This document shows positions 40,877 to 50,002 of a DNA stretch of 64,000 nt, piece by piece. Origin of the DNA: Microbacterium sp. MYb62 (lineage in GTDB: Bacteria > Actinomycetota > Actinomycetes > Actinomycetales > Microbacteriaceae); NCBI RefSeq assembly GCF_002979475.1, contig NZ_PCOY01000022.1, forward strand, positions 1 through 64,000, given 5' to 3'. Both the position numbers and the translations under genes were made by a program. The notes under the pieces were generated by a model that saw only the letters and a list, made by a program, of their open reading frames with translations, searched no databases and was not told the DNA's origin. How positions within the stretch are numbered: the first letter of the stretch is position 1; every line of letters starts with the position of its first letter.

Positions 40877-41973
40877 GCCGCGGCTCCGGTCGAGACGGTC
40901 CCGGTCGAGATGCTGCCGTCGAAACGGTGTGCCGCCATGTCGTAGCCGAAATAGCCGGGGCCGACCATCGCGAGCGCCGCCTCCGAGTGCCAGCGCTCAT
41001 CGGCCGGCGCCGCGATCACCCGCACCCGCTGCCCGTAGCGCAGGCCCTCGGTCGTGATGGGCTCCCCGGACTCGCCGTCGAGCACCATGATGAGGTCGGG
41101 GGTGGTCGCGAGGACCGCGCCATCGGCCTCGGCCACCAGATGCTCGTTCTGGAACTGCAGGGTCAGCGTCGCTCCGGCGTCTCCAGCGATGCGCGCACGT
41201 CCGCGCGCGAAGCCGGTGGTCGTGGCCCGATGCACGTCGACGACCTTGCCGTCGAACAGCTCACGCCCCCCGAGGAGGTCGACGACGGCATCCACCGGAT
41301 CGGTCTTCGCCTCGCGCGCCGTGGCGATGCGCTTCCCGATCTCGATGCAGCGGGACAGCGAGCCCGAGACCAGCGATTCCCGCGCGGCGGTGCCGGACAT
41401 GGAGAAGCCGGAGATCATGACCGAGCAGCCCATCTCGACGCAGGCCACGCGAGCGATGCGCTCGGTCCACGAGTTGTCTGCCGTCTGCAGGACACCGGTG
41501 TTGCCCTTCTCGTCGCTGAATGCGAGAGGCGAGGCCGTGACGCCGTACAGCGTCGGGAGCACCATCTGCAGCTCGGGGAATGCACGCCCCATGCCGTCGG
41601 CGTCGACCAGCGGCAGTCCGAGCGCCGCGGCTGCGGCGATCGGGATCGTCGAGTTCACCCCGCCCACCTCCGCGCAGGCGATGTGGGTGACGGGGCGGCC
41701 GAGATGGATGCTGAGCGCCTTGACCGGCTCGATCACCTCGGCGAGACTCGGGAGCTTCTCGACCATGACGGTCGGCGCTCCCATCATCGCGACGAACAGC
41801 ACGAGCGCGTCGTCGGGGACCTCGTCGAGTCCGACGACCGTGACGTCGCCGGAAGTGAGCGCCTGACGAGCGAGGAGGGCACCGATGTAGGGGTCCCCTC
41901 CGCCGCCGGTGCCGAGCACGGCGGCACCGCGGGCGAGTCCGTCGATGTGTGCGGGGGTGATGGTCCAGCTCAT
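40873..41973 (-). CDS. DUF917 protein, first paralogue
   Basis: The 366-residue protein has VLGTGGGGDPYIG, ACAEVGGVNSTIP and VDADGMGRAFPELQ in the same order as the second copy and is thus a close paralogue. It starts 1 bp after the hydantoinase-like gene. One of its roles in family members is desulfuration or hydration of a five-membered N-heterocycle. No signal peptide or membrane span is seen. Confidence 0.88.
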   Translation of the reverse strand: MSWTITPAHIDGLARGAAVLGTGGGGDPYIGALLARQALTSGDVTVVGLDEVPDDALVLFVAMMGAPTVMVEKLPSLAEVIEPVKALSIHLGRPVTHIACAEVGGVNSTIPIAAAAALGLPLVDADGMGRAFPELQMVLPTLYGVTASPLAFSDEKGNTGVLQTADNSWTERIARVACVEMGCSVMISGFSMSGTAARESLVSGSLSRCIEIGKRIATAREAKTDPVDAVVDLLGGRELFDGKVVDVHRATTTGFARGRARIAGDAGATLTLQFQNEHLVAEADGAVLATTPDLIMVLDGESGEPITTEGLRYGQRVRVIAAPADERWHSEAALAMVGPGYFGYDMAAHRFDGSISTGTVSTGAAA

Positions 41974-41974
41974 G

Positions 41975-43522
41975 TCACACCGCCATGTCGAGGTCGCCGA
42001 CCGCCTTCACGCGGATGCGTGTGGCGTTGCCGGGGAGGTACGGGATCGGCACCTCGTCGAAGTCGATGATCGACACGGTCGACGGCTTGGCGCCGGCGGC
42101 GATCGCCTTGTCGACCGCCTCCGCCCGCACCTCGGCGAGGGTCTCGTCGCGACGACCGGGCTCGATCGCGTACACCTTGTCGATCTCGCCGCCCACCTGC
42201 GCGATCGAGGCGCCGATCGCGTTCGCGACCGCATAGTTCTCGGGACGGTGCACGGTACCGAACAGCGGCAGCTCGTCCGGGAGCAGGATGGATCCGCCGC
42301 CGACCGCGACCACCGCGATGGGCTCCGGCGAGGTGCGCATCCGGTCGACGGCCTCGGACACGCGCTCGGCGATGCGGGCGAGCACCCGCTCGACGAACAC
42401 CGGGTCGAGGTGCGCGACCTTGCCGGCGTCACCCACCTGTGCGCGACCTGCGGCGACCGCGATGTCGGTGGCGGTGAGGGTCGAGCCGCCGAAGACCAGA
42501 GCCTCCGTCGTCAGCTTGTACCCGACCGATGCCGGTCCGACCTCGGCTGTCTCCTCGTCGACGATGCTGCCGCCGCCGATGCCGAGCGAGAGCACATCGG
42601 GCATCCGGAAGTTGGTGCGGATGCCGGCGACCTTGACCTCGTTCGCCGTCTCGCGCGGGAAGCCGTTGATCAGCAGTCCGATGTCGGCCGTCGTGCCGCC
42701 CACATCGATCACGGCGCAGTCGTCGAGACCGCTCGTGGCGGCGGCGCCGCGCATCGAGTTGGTCGGCCCCGAGGCGAACGTCGCGACCGGGTAGCGGCGC
42801 ACGTATTCCTCATCCATGAGCGTGCCGTCGTTCTGGCTGAGGAAGATCGGCGCTTCGATGCCCTGGGCCCGCACGGCCGAGGTGAGCCCGTCGACGATCT
42901 CGGACGCGAGTTCACGCAGCGCGGCGTTAATGATCGTCGCGTTCTCGCGCTCCAGCAGGCCGATGCGTCCGATCTCGTGCGAGAGCGAGATCGCGGCATC
43001 CGCTCCCAGCACCTCGGCGACGATCTCGGCCGCCCGCACCTCGAGGTCGTGGTTCACCGGGCTGAACACCGAGGAGATCGCCACCGAGCGGATGCCGTGC
43101 GCCTTCATGTCCTCGGCGTGCGCCCTGATCTCGTCCGGGTCGAGCGGCGAGATCGGTCGGCCGTCGAACTCGTAGCCACCGTGCGCGAGGTAGCTGCGGG
43201 CCTGCGTCGCCTCGACCAGGACCTCCGGCCAGTCGATCAGCGGCGGCAGGGCGCGCGTGGCGGGGAGGCCGAGACGGAGCGCCGCGACAGGGGCGAGACG
43301 GCTCGCCTGTACGAGCGCGTTGATGAAGTGCGTCGTGCCGATCATGACGGCATCGATGTCGACGCCCTCGAACGCGTGACCGGCCCGCAGGTCCTCGATC
43401 GCCTGGATGATGCCGCTGGTGACGTCGGGGGTGGTCGAGTGCTTCACCCCTGCCAGCGTGCGGGTGCCGTCCATGAGGACGGCGTCGGTGTTGGTGCCGC
43501 CGACGTCGATGCCGATGTGCAT
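41975..43522 (-). CDS. Hydantoinase/oxoprolinase family protein (HyuA-like)
   Basis: The 515-residue protein has the acetate-kinase/Hsp70-fold nucleotide pocket: MHIGIDVGGTNTDAV at the N-terminus (first phosphate loop), GTTHFINALVQAS, and the second loop DVGGTTADIGLL near residue 265, with DVLSLGIGGGS after it. HyuA-type proteins are ATP-dependent and open hydantoin or 5-oxoproline rings; many act with a HyuB partner, which is absent here. In place of HyuB lie three DUF917 genes, suggesting that those supply the other half of the catalytic system. Confidence 0.9.
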   Translation of the reverse strand: MHIGIDVGGTNTDAVLMDGTRTLAGVKHSTTPDVTSGIIQAIEDLRAGHAFEGVDIDAVMIGTTHFINALVQASRLAPVAALRLGLPATRALPPLIDWPEVLVEATQARSYLAHGGYEFDGRPISPLDPDEIRAHAEDMKAHGIRSVAISSVFSPVNHDLEVRAAEIVAEVLGADAAISLSHEIGRIGLLERENATIINAALRELASEIVDGLTSAVRAQGIEAPIFLSQNDGTLMDEEYVRRYPVATFASGPTNSMRGAAATSGLDDCAVIDVGGTTADIGLLINGFPRETANEVKVAGIRTNFRMPDVLSLGIGGGSIVDEETAEVGPASVGYKLTTEALVFGGSTLTATDIAVAAGRAQVGDAGKVAHLDPVFVERVLARIAERVSEAVDRMRTSPEPIAVVAVGGGSILLPDELPLFGTVHRPENYAVANAIGASIAQVGGEIDKVYAIEPGRRDETLAEVRAEAVDKAIAAGAKPSTVSIIDFDEVPIPYLPGNATRIRVKAVGDLDMAV

Positions 43523-43562
43523 GATTCTCGCTTTCCTGGGAGGGGTGTCTGTCTCGGGCGGC

Positions 43563-44900
43563 TCAGGCCGCTGCTGTCTCTTCGACCGGGGCGGCCTGCC
43601 GCGTGGTCGCGACTCCGACGCCGCGCACCCAGCCGAGCTTGCCCGCCACGATGTACAGCACCATCGAGAGGAAGAGGCTGAGCAGCGACGGGATGCCCCA
43701 CGTGACGAAGTAGCCGACGAGTGCGGAGACCAGCCACACGACGATCGTCGCCGGGACGATGCGCGGAGCGGTCGCCGGGAGCGTGCCCGCCTCGCGGGTG
43801 GCGTCGAGGTCGGGACGCCAGCGGCGGACCACGTAGTACTCGGCGACCATGATGCCGGCGATCGGCGGGAACGCGACGCTCAGCACGATCAGGAACTCGG
43901 TGAACTGGCCGAGGATGCCGACCGCGGCGAGCACCGACCCGACGACGCCGAGCACGATCGTCGTGGTGACGCGGTGCAGGTTCTTCCCGAACGCGGTGGA
44001 GATGAAGTTCACCAGGCCCAGGGTGGAGGAGTACAGGTTCCAGTCGTTGATCTTCAGCGTCCCCGTCAGGACGATGAACAGCCCGATGAAGCCGACCGAC
44101 GAGGTCACGATGGCGACGATGTCGCCGCTGGCGGCCGCATGCGCGAGCAGCACGCCGGCGAGGCCGATCACGAACTCGCCGAGCGAGACGCCGACGACGG
44201 TCTGCTTGATCACGTCGGCACGCGAGCGGTTGAAGCGGGTCATGTCACCGGTGATGATCGCGCCGACGATGAGGCCGCCCGCGACGATGCCGGTACCCGC
44301 CCAGACGCTCATGGTGGGCCCAGGGGCCGGGCCGGTGAGCAGTTCGCCGATGTCGTGCCGGGTGAGCTCTGAGATGACCGACCAGCCGACGAGGATGAGG
44401 AACAGCGGAACCGTGATGTTCGCGAGCCACTGCATCCCGACGAACCCGAAGGCGACGATCGCGGTGACGGCGAGACCGAAGATGAGGCTCCAGGCCCAGA
44501 CCGGCAGGGCACCGGGCATGAGGGCGTCGAGCGACTGCGCCGAGATGGCCGACTGGATACCGAACCAGCCGATCAGGCTGATGCCGATCGCGAGTCCGAC
44601 CAGGGAGGCGCCGATCTCGCCGAAGCCGGTCCACCGTGCGAGGAGTGCGGTGTTGAGGCCCTCGCGCTGGCCGATGAAGCCGACCACGCACATGATCACC
44701 TCGAGGATGAGCGAGCCGAACAGGAAGGCGAGGACGGCCTCGCCGAAGGTCATGCTGTAACCGAGGGTCGCGCCGAGGAGGAACTGGGAGAGCGCCGAGA
44801 CCTGCCCGAATCGCTGCACGGCGATTCCGAACCAGGGTCTGCGGGCCTCGGGAGTCACTCGGGAGAGCGCGAAGTCGTCTGCGTGCGCCGTGCGTGCCAT
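43563..44900 (-). CDS. NCS1 family nucleobase/hydantoin-type permease (CodB-like)
   Basis: The 445-residue protein has about 12 spans, with the first-helix GATLGYSMTFGEA and the IVGAIITGDMTRFNRS motif typical of cytosine permeases. NCS1 carriers import nucleobases, allantoin or hydantoins; the hydantoin carrier Mhp1 was described from a Microbacterium. The downstream hydantoinase-like and DUF917 genes suggest that its substrate is a hydantoin-like ring. AAGGAT is about 6 nt before the ATG. It is first in a six-gene leftward operon. Confidence 0.85.
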   Translation of the reverse strand: MARTAHADDFALSRVTPEARRPWFGIAVQRFGQVSALSQFLLGATLGYSMTFGEAVLAFLFGSLILEVIMCVVGFIGQREGLNTALLARWTGFGEIGASLVGLAIGISLIGWFGIQSAISAQSLDALMPGALPVWAWSLIFGLAVTAIVAFGFVGMQWLANITVPLFLILVGWSVISELTRHDIGELLTGPAPGPTMSVWAGTGIVAGGLIVGAIITGDMTRFNRSRADVIKQTVVGVSLGEFVIGLAGVLLAHAAASGDIVAIVTSSVGFIGLFIVLTGTLKINDWNLYSSTLGLVNFISTAFGKNLHRVTTTIVLGVVGSVLAAVGILGQFTEFLIVLSVAFPPIAGIMVAEYYVVRRWRPDLDATREAGTLPATAPRIVPATIVVWLVSALVGYFVTWGIPSLLSLFLSMVLYIVAGKLGWVRGVGVATTRQAAPVEETAAA

Positions 44901-44938
44901 GAGGATCCTTCGGGAGGAGGGAGCGGGTTGTGCGCCAG

Positions 44939-45010
44939 AGTATCGACGCGGTCTTCTCCCACGACATGTGCATATCGCACGAACATCACTCCGGGATGTG
45001 CACATCGCAC
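44939..45010 (-). promoter_or_regulatory. Promoter of the permease-DUF917 operon with two 15-bp operator copies
   Basis: GATACT (minus strand, 44939-44944) is a good -10 box. ATGTGCATATCGCAC (44966-44980) and ATGTGCACATCGCAC (44996-45010) are direct repeats exactly 30 bp apart, each an inverted repeat of TGTGC-N5-GCAC. They would sit near -41 and -71, a place for an activator such as the operon's PucR protein. Confidence 0.65.
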
Positions 45011-45045
45011 ACGGATGATCATGGCATCGAGACACACCATCAACG

Positions 45046-45087
45046 CCGAAACCCATCCCCGCCGACGTCGGCAGGAATGGGTCTCGG
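45046..45087 (-). terminator. Stem-loop after thrC
   Basis: CCG-AA-ACCCAT pairs with ATGGGT-CT-CGG, and an inner GCCGAC-GTCGGC stem caps the structure. It lies 30 bp beyond the thrC stop on the minus strand. No T-tract; activity as a terminator is likely but not certain. Confidence 0.5.
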
Positions 45088-45116
45088 TTCGAGCGTGGGT
45101 CTCGGCGACTGCAGGG

Positions 45117-46520
45117 TCAGTGCAGCGCGTTCGTCTCGATGAAGGCGCGCAGCGCGTGCTCGTCGTCGGCCATCTCGGTCACGTGCTGCGGCGCATCGAG
45201 CATCTCCTGCAGCTCCGGTGCGTAGCCGAGCTCGACGCCGATCGCCTCGTGGATCGTCTCGGCGAACTTCTCCGGCTTGGCGGTCTCGAGCACCAGCATC
45301 GGCACGCCGGGCTCGACGTACTCGCGCGCGACCTTGACGCCGTCGGCCGTGTGCGGGTCGATGACCTCGCCCGTCGCCTCGTACACCGAGCGGATGGTCG
45401 CCAGCCGATCCTCGTGCGTCGAGGTGCCGCTGACGATGCCGAACTCCTCGAGGAAGCGCTCCTGCTCGGCGGAGAAGTCGAAGTATCCCTGCGCCTCGAG
45501 GTCGTCCCAGGCGCCGACGACGCGGGCGGGGTCTCGGTCGACCAGCTCGAAGATGAAGCGCTCCAGGTTCGACGCCTTGGAGATGTCCATCGAGGGGCTC
45601 GAGGTCGCGAGCGTCTGGGCGGCGCTGCGGGGGCGGTAGACGCCGCTGCGGAAGAACTCGTCGAGCACGTTGTTCTCGTTGGCCGCGAGCACGAGGCGGC
45701 GGATCGGAAGCCCCATCTGCTTCGCGAAGAACCCGGAGAGGATGTTGCCGAAGTTCCCGGACGGCACGGTGAACGACAGCTCGGTCCAGCCGCCGGCGTC
45801 GGTCGCCCGCAACCAGGCCCAGAAGTAGTAGACGGTCTGCGCCGTGATGCGCGCGAGGTTGATGGAGTTCACCGCGCCCAGGTGCTGGGACCGCTTGAAC
45901 TCGAGGTCTCCGGCGAGCTTCTTCACGAGGTTCTGGCAGTCGTCGAAGACGCCCTCGACCGCGATGTTGTGCACGTTCGCGTCGTCGAGTGAGAACATCT
46001 GCGCCCGCTGGAACGCGCTCATGCGCCCCTGCGGCGACAGCATGAACACCGCGACCCGCGCCTTGCCCCGCAGCGCGTGCTCGGCTGCCGACCCGGTGTC
46101 GCCCGAGGTGGCGCCGAGGATGTTGAGCACCGCGTCGTTGCGCTCCAGCGTGTACTCGAGCACCTGGCCGAGGAACTGCATGGCCATGTCCTTGAAGGCG
46201 AGCGTCGGGCCTTCGGAGAGGCCGACCAGGGTCAACTCGTCGTCGATCGCCCGCAGCGGCACCACGCCATCGGGGAAGTCGGCGTAGGCAGCATCCGTCA
46301 TCCGCGCCAGGTCGGCGCGGGGGACGTCCGTCGCGAAGAGGCCCAGCACCTCCGCCGCCAGCTGCGGGTACGTCAACGCTCGCCAGCGCTCGAGCGTCTC
46401 GGCATCGACGCTCGGCATGACCTCGGGCACCGCCAGCCCGCCGTCGGGCGCGAGGCCCTCCAGCAGCGTCTCGCTGAACGACTGCGGCTGCATGCCGCCG
46501 CGGGTGGAGATGAACTGCAC
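45117..46520 (-). CDS. thrC: Threonine synthase
   Basis: The 467-residue PLP enzyme has the lysine motif PTLAFKDMAMQ and the phosphate-binding GATSGDTGSAA. It belongs to the long type I form (yeast/E. coli-like) rather than the short plant-like form. It converts O-phosphohomoserine to threonine in aspartate-family biosynthesis. GTG start with GAGGAG 6 nt upstream; the upstream in-frame ATG is rejected because it lacks a ribosome site and conserved sequence. No hom or thrB gene is adjacent, which is common. Confidence 0.94.
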   Translation of the reverse strand: MQFISTRGGMQPQSFSETLLEGLAPDGGLAVPEVMPSVDAETLERWRALTYPQLAAEVLGLFATDVPRADLARMTDAAYADFPDGVVPLRAIDDELTLVGLSEGPTLAFKDMAMQFLGQVLEYTLERNDAVLNILGATSGDTGSAAEHALRGKARVAVFMLSPQGRMSAFQRAQMFSLDDANVHNIAVEGVFDDCQNLVKKLAGDLEFKRSQHLGAVNSINLARITAQTVYYFWAWLRATDAGGWTELSFTVPSGNFGNILSGFFAKQMGLPIRRLVLAANENNVLDEFFRSGVYRPRSAAQTLATSSPSMDISKASNLERFIFELVDRDPARVVGAWDDLEAQGYFDFSAEQERFLEEFGIVSGTSTHEDRLATIRSVYEATGEVIDPHTADGVKVAREYVEPGVPMLVLETAKPEKFAETIHEAIGVELGYAPELQEMLDAPQHVTEMADDEHALRAFIETNALH

Positions 46521-46610
46521 GTTGGCTCCTCGGCTCGGGACTCGGCACGTCCATTCTCGCAGGGTGTTCCCGGTGGAGATGACGGGATGACGGATGCCGC
46601 ACACTCCCCC

Positions 46611-47117
46611 TCAGAACAGCGAGGTCGGAAGCGCCCCTTCGTGCTCCAGCAGCCAGCGTTTGGTCTCGAGCCCGTGCCCGGCGTCCCCACCGGAATACCC
46701 GCCGAGTCCGTCTCCGGCGACCACGCGGTGACAGGGCACGATCAGCGGGACGGGGTTCGCGCCCATGATCGAACCGATCCCCCTGGCCGGCACCTCGGTG
46801 CCGCTGCGGGCGGCGAGCCCGCCGTAGGTGATCGTCTCGCCGTGCCCGACGGTTTCGTGCAGCGCCGTGAGAACAGCCCGCGTCGCCACGGTCTGATCGC
46901 CGAGGTCGACCGGCAGGTCGAACCGACGCAGCGCGCCTGCGAAGTAGGCGCGCAGCTGCGCGAGCGCCTCGGCGAGCAGCGGTTCGGCCGCCGGGTCTGA
47001 GAAGACGATGCTTCCCTCGGGCGGAGTGGATCGCCAGGCGACGCGGGTGATCGCCGCACCGTCGCTCACGACGCCGATCATCCCGACCGGCGACGTGAGC
47101 GTGGCGAAGGCGGACAT
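46611..47117 (-). CDS. ogt: Methylated-DNA--[protein]-cysteine S-methyltransferase
   Basis: The 168-residue suicide repair protein carries the active-site IVPCHRVVAGDG with acceptor Cys, the RGIGSIMGANPVP helix, and a typical C-terminal GLETKRWLL. It transfers O6-methyl groups from guanine to itself. The start is leaderless. No ada or alkA partner is present, so it is a constitutive Ogt-type gene. Confidence 0.93.
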   Translation of the reverse strand: MSAFATLTSPVGMIGVVSDGAAITRVAWRSTPPEGSIVFSDPAAEPLLAEALAQLRAYFAGALRRFDLPVDLGDQTVATRAVLTALHETVGHGETITYGGLAARSGTEVPARGIGSIMGANPVPLIVPCHRVVAGDGLGGYSGGDAGHGLETKRWLLEHEGALPTSLF

Positions 47118-47123
47118 GCGTCG

Positions 47124-47129
47124 AGGCTA
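47124..47129 (-). promoter_or_regulatory. -10 box of the leaderless ogt promoter
   Basis: On the minus strand TAGCCT is followed by CGACGC and ATG, so it occupies -12 to -7 of a transcript starting on the start codon. Confidence 0.55.
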
Positions 47130-47156
47130 CCCCCGCCCTCGGACAGCGGCGCGCTC

Positions 47157-48275
47157 TCAGGGCTGCGGGGCCTCGTCGACCACGCTCACCTCGATGACCC
47201 AGCCGGCCCAGGGCAGGCCGGCGGGCAGCAGTTCCGTCGACCGGTGCGGGTACGACTCACGGATGCCCACGATGCGACCGGTGGCGGTGTCGATGTCGAT
47301 CGCCGACACCAGCAGATCGCCGAATCCCGACCCTTCGCCGATGTCCGTCCGCAGCACCAGCGTGGTGACGGCACCCTCGGTGCGTTCCACCTCGACGCCG
47401 CCGAGCAGACCCAGCACCCGCAGCGAGGCGGCACGGAGGTCGGCGGGCATGAGGTCGGTGCTCAGGTAGCGACCGATCGCCGAGAACAGATACGAGTCCT
47501 CGTCCGACGTGCTCAGGTGCTCGCGGTACCAGCCGAGCAACGCGGCGGGATCACGAGGCATCTCGTCGTAGAACTCACGGAACGGGTCGTAGTACGCATC
47601 GTCGTCGGCGTACTCCGGATCCCACGTCTGCAACCCACCGGGAAGCCGTTCGATCCCGCCGGGGTCGGCGTCCCGCTCGGGAGCGACCTTCACCATGCGC
47701 TCGTAGGCGGGAAGAGTCGCGGGGTCGCCGAACACGTCGACGACCTCGTTCACGAAACGGTCGTCGAGGATCCAGTCCTCCGAGCGGTCGCCCGGCACGT
47801 ACAGATCTCGGATCCCTCGCGTGTGCACGGCCCCCTCCGAGGTGGGCAGTGCGGACGTGTTGAACCCGGCGATGCCCTCGTCCTCCGGCGCCGTCCCGGA
47901 GTCGGCATCGGCGTCCCACAGCGATACGACGTCGTACGTCTCGCGGATCCGAAGGTACTGACCCGGAGCGAGGACCGGATCGAGGCCGTCGACCACGAGG
48001 TCCGCTGCGCCGTTCAGCACGGCGACGGCCGCCGCCGAGGCCGGCGGTGGGGCGACCGGTGCCACCGCGCCGGCGATCACGATCGTCGCCACGACGGCAG
48101 CGGCGGACACCGTCCCGATGACCGCGGATCCACCCCAGACCCATCGGCGTCGCACACGGCTCTTCCGCTGATCGGCGATCGCCGAGACCAGCCGCGCCCG
48201 TGATCGACTGATCCTCTCGGGAGCGTTTCCGTCCGGTGCGCTCTCGATCTCACGCACGAGTTCCGACACGTCCAT
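47157..48275 (-). CDS. Membrane protein paired with sigma factor (CU044_5270-like)
   Basis: The 372-residue protein has a cytoplasmic N-terminus of about 45 residues, a membrane span ([22 protein letters not shown]) and a large extracytoplasmic domain rich in Asp/Glu and aromatic residues. It overlaps the sigma-factor gene by 26 bp, the usual pairing of an actinobacterial sigma-70 factor with a membrane partner of this type. No zinc-binding HxxxCxxC anti-sigma motif is present, so its mode of control is uncertain. GGAAAGGAGA precedes the ATG. Confidence 0.7.
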   Translation of the reverse strand: MDVSELVREIESAPDGNAPERISRSRARLVSAIADQRKSRVRRRWVWGGSAVIGTVSAAAVVATIVIAGAVAPVAPPPASAAAVAVLNGAADLVVDGLDPVLAPGQYLRIRETYDVVSLWDADADSGTAPEDEGIAGFNTSALPTSEGAVHTRGIRDLYVPGDRSEDWILDDRFVNEVVDVFGDPATLPAYERMVKVAPERDADPGGIERLPGGLQTWDPEYADDDAYYDPFREFYDEMPRDPAALLGWYREHLSTSDEDSYLFSAIGRYLSTDLMPADLRAASLRVLGLLGGVEVERTEGAVTTLVLRTDIGEGSGFGDLLVSAIDIDTATGRIVGIRESYPHRSTELLPAGLPWAGWVIEVSVVDEAPQP

Positions 48276-48852
48276 CTTCGATCTCCTTTCCGATCCAGGT
48301 GAGCCGAGTGACCTGCGATCCCGGAGGTGCGAGTTTCCGTCGCACCCGATTGAGCCGGGACCCGACCGTGCCGACGGGCACGCCCAGAGCCTGCGCGATC
48401 TCGTCGTGCGAGAGGCCACCCCAGGCATGGAGCAGCAGCGTCTCGCGGTCGCGTGCCGACAGCGCCGCGATGCGCGGCGCCAGTTCCCTGATCGCCGCCG
48501 CCGCATCCACCCGGCCACCGGCCTCGTCGATGCCGCCACCGGTGGAGTGCTCGCCGGCCCCCGCGGATGCGGCGACCGCTCGCCAATGCTTGGCCTCGGT
48601 CGTCCGGTGCCGCGCGGCGACCCTCGAGGCGATACCGAGCAACCAGGGCCGCGCCGATTCCCAGGCGTGATCGAACGATCCGCGCCGGCGGAAGGCGATG
48701 AGGAAGGTCTCGCTCAGCGCGTCCTCCGCCGCGTCGGCGCCGAGACGCCGCCGCAGGAAAGCCTCCACGGAGACCGCATGCCGATCGAACACCTCGGCGA
48801 AGTCCTGCGGCGCGCGCTCCGACCGGCGGATGATGTCGCTGTCTGTGCTCAC
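48250..48852 (-). CDS. ECF-like RNA polymerase sigma factor
   Basis: The 200-residue protein has a region-2 segment ([23 protein letters not shown] in parts: [33 protein letters not shown]) and a region-4 HTH ([25 protein letters not shown] in parts: [24 protein letters not shown]). It lacks regions 1 and 3, as ECF factors do. An insertion rich in Gly/Ala separates the two domains. GTG start with GAGGAAT upstream. It probably serves extracytoplasmic stress signalling with the membrane protein it overlaps. Confidence 0.87.
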   Translation of the reverse strand: MSTDSDIIRRSERAPQDFAEVFDRHAVSVEAFLRRRLGADAAEDALSETFLIAFRRRGSFDHAWESARPWLLGIASRVAARHRTTEAKHWRAVAASAGAGEHSTGGGIDEAGGRVDAAAAIRELAPRIAALSARDRETLLLHAWGGLSHDEIAQALGVPVGTVGSRLNRVRRKLAPPGSQVTRLTWIGKEIEDGRVGTRA

Positions 48853-48896
48853 ACTGGGTATTCCTCGTTCGGGCGGATCGCCTTCACGTTTTCTTC

Positions 48897-49835
48897 TCAC
48901 GGGGCCGACAACCCTCGGCTCTCCGGCGACGGTACCCACGCGTCGTCCGGCATCTCGAGCCAGCCGCGCTCCTCCGACAACACGGCGGCCGTCGCTCGCA
49001 ACTCCTGCAGGGCCGGGTGCGCGAGGCCGGAGCGCCAGACCATCGCCCAGGGGAACAGAGGGACCGGATCGACGACGGGACGAATCACCGCGCCGTCGAC
49101 CGGCGGCTGCGACACGAGCGTGAGGATGGGGGCGCTGCGCAGGCGCAGATGCTGCGCGAGCTCCTCCCCTCCTGGCACGATCGGATGCCCGATGGCGGGG
49201 TCGATGCCGAACGGAGCGAGCAGCTGGGCGGTGGCATCCAGCCACCCCGGCGTGACCTGCGCGCCGGCGCGGGAACACACCCTGGTCTCCCGCAAGGCCT
49301 CGAACGGCACCGCATCGCGATCAGCCAGTGGATGCCCCTCGAGTATCAGCACGGCCAGAGGTTCGTACCGCACGAGCTGGGAGGAGACCCCGGCCGAAGC
49401 CCTGGCCAGACGGTCGAAGACCACGTCCGAGGACGGACCGGACGGGACCGGGCCGCCGGGAGCGCCGAAGCGCGCGAAGAACTCCCGATCCGGTGCGCGG
49501 TGCCGGGCCGCGTCCAGCACGATCGCGGGCGTCAGGGCGGGGTCGACGACGTCGACGATCAGCGGCTCCTCCTCGAGGACCTCCTTCAGCGCGAGGTCGT
49601 GCAGCGCGAGCATCTCCTTCGCCCGCGGCAGCAACCGACGCCCGGCCTCGGTCAGCTCGACGCTGCGCGTGGAGCGGCTCAACAGCGGCACCCCGAGCCG
49701 ATCCTCCAGGCGGCGGACGTCACGGCTCAGAGCCTGCTGGGCGATGAAGAGCCGGTGGGCGGCGCGGCTGAAGTGCAGCTCCTCCGCCACCGCCACGAAG
49801 TGCCGCAGCAGACGGTGTTCCAGCTCATCGGCCAT
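48897..49835 (-). CDS. LysR family transcriptional regulator
   Basis: The 312-residue regulator has the LysR HTH ([24 protein letters not shown] in parts: [18 protein letters not shown]) and a substrate domain with [11 protein letters not shown]. It is divergent from an alpha/beta hydrolase gene with 167 bp between the starts, including a perfect 8-bp palindrome, so it probably controls that gene and itself. Confidence 0.87.
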   Translation of the reverse strand: MADELEHRLLRHFVAVAEELHFSRAAHRLFIAQQALSRDVRRLEDRLGVPLLSRSTRSVELTEAGRRLLPRAKEMLALHDLALKEVLEEEPLIVDVVDPALTPAIVLDAARHRAPDREFFARFGAPGGPVPSGPSSDVVFDRLARASAGVSSQLVRYEPLAVLILEGHPLADRDAVPFEALRETRVCSRAGAQVTPGWLDATAQLLAPFGIDPAIGHPIVPGGEELAQHLRLRSAPILTLVSQPPVDGAVIRPVVDPVPLFPWAMVWRSGLAHPALQELRATAAVLSEERGWLEMPDDAWVPSPESRGLSAP

Positions 49836-49949
49836 GCCTTCGTTATACCCGATTCACAACAGGGACGCGTCAATCGAGAATCAGAAGGTGTTGGCGTCGC
49901 GATGCCCGTCGGGGCGAACCTGGATGCCTGGACACGTTCGGCGGACGAC

Positions 49950-49970
49950 GACGGATCATCACGATCCGTC
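49950..49970. promoter_or_regulatory. Perfect inverted repeat upstream of the hydrolase gene
   Basis: GACGGATC-ATCAC-GATCCGTC has 8-bp perfect arms with a 5-bp spacer, 32 bp upstream of the hydrolase start. It is an operator candidate for the divergent LysR protein or another regulator, though a T-N11-A core is not evident. Confidence 0.55.
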
Positions 49971-50002
49971 ATGGTCTGACCGCCGAGGACAAGGAGCACC
50001 CC

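Noticed and set aside
45117..46604. ATG-started longer version of thrC
   Set aside because: It lacks a ribosome site, and the first 28 residues do not resemble threonine synthase, while the GTG with GAGGAG does.
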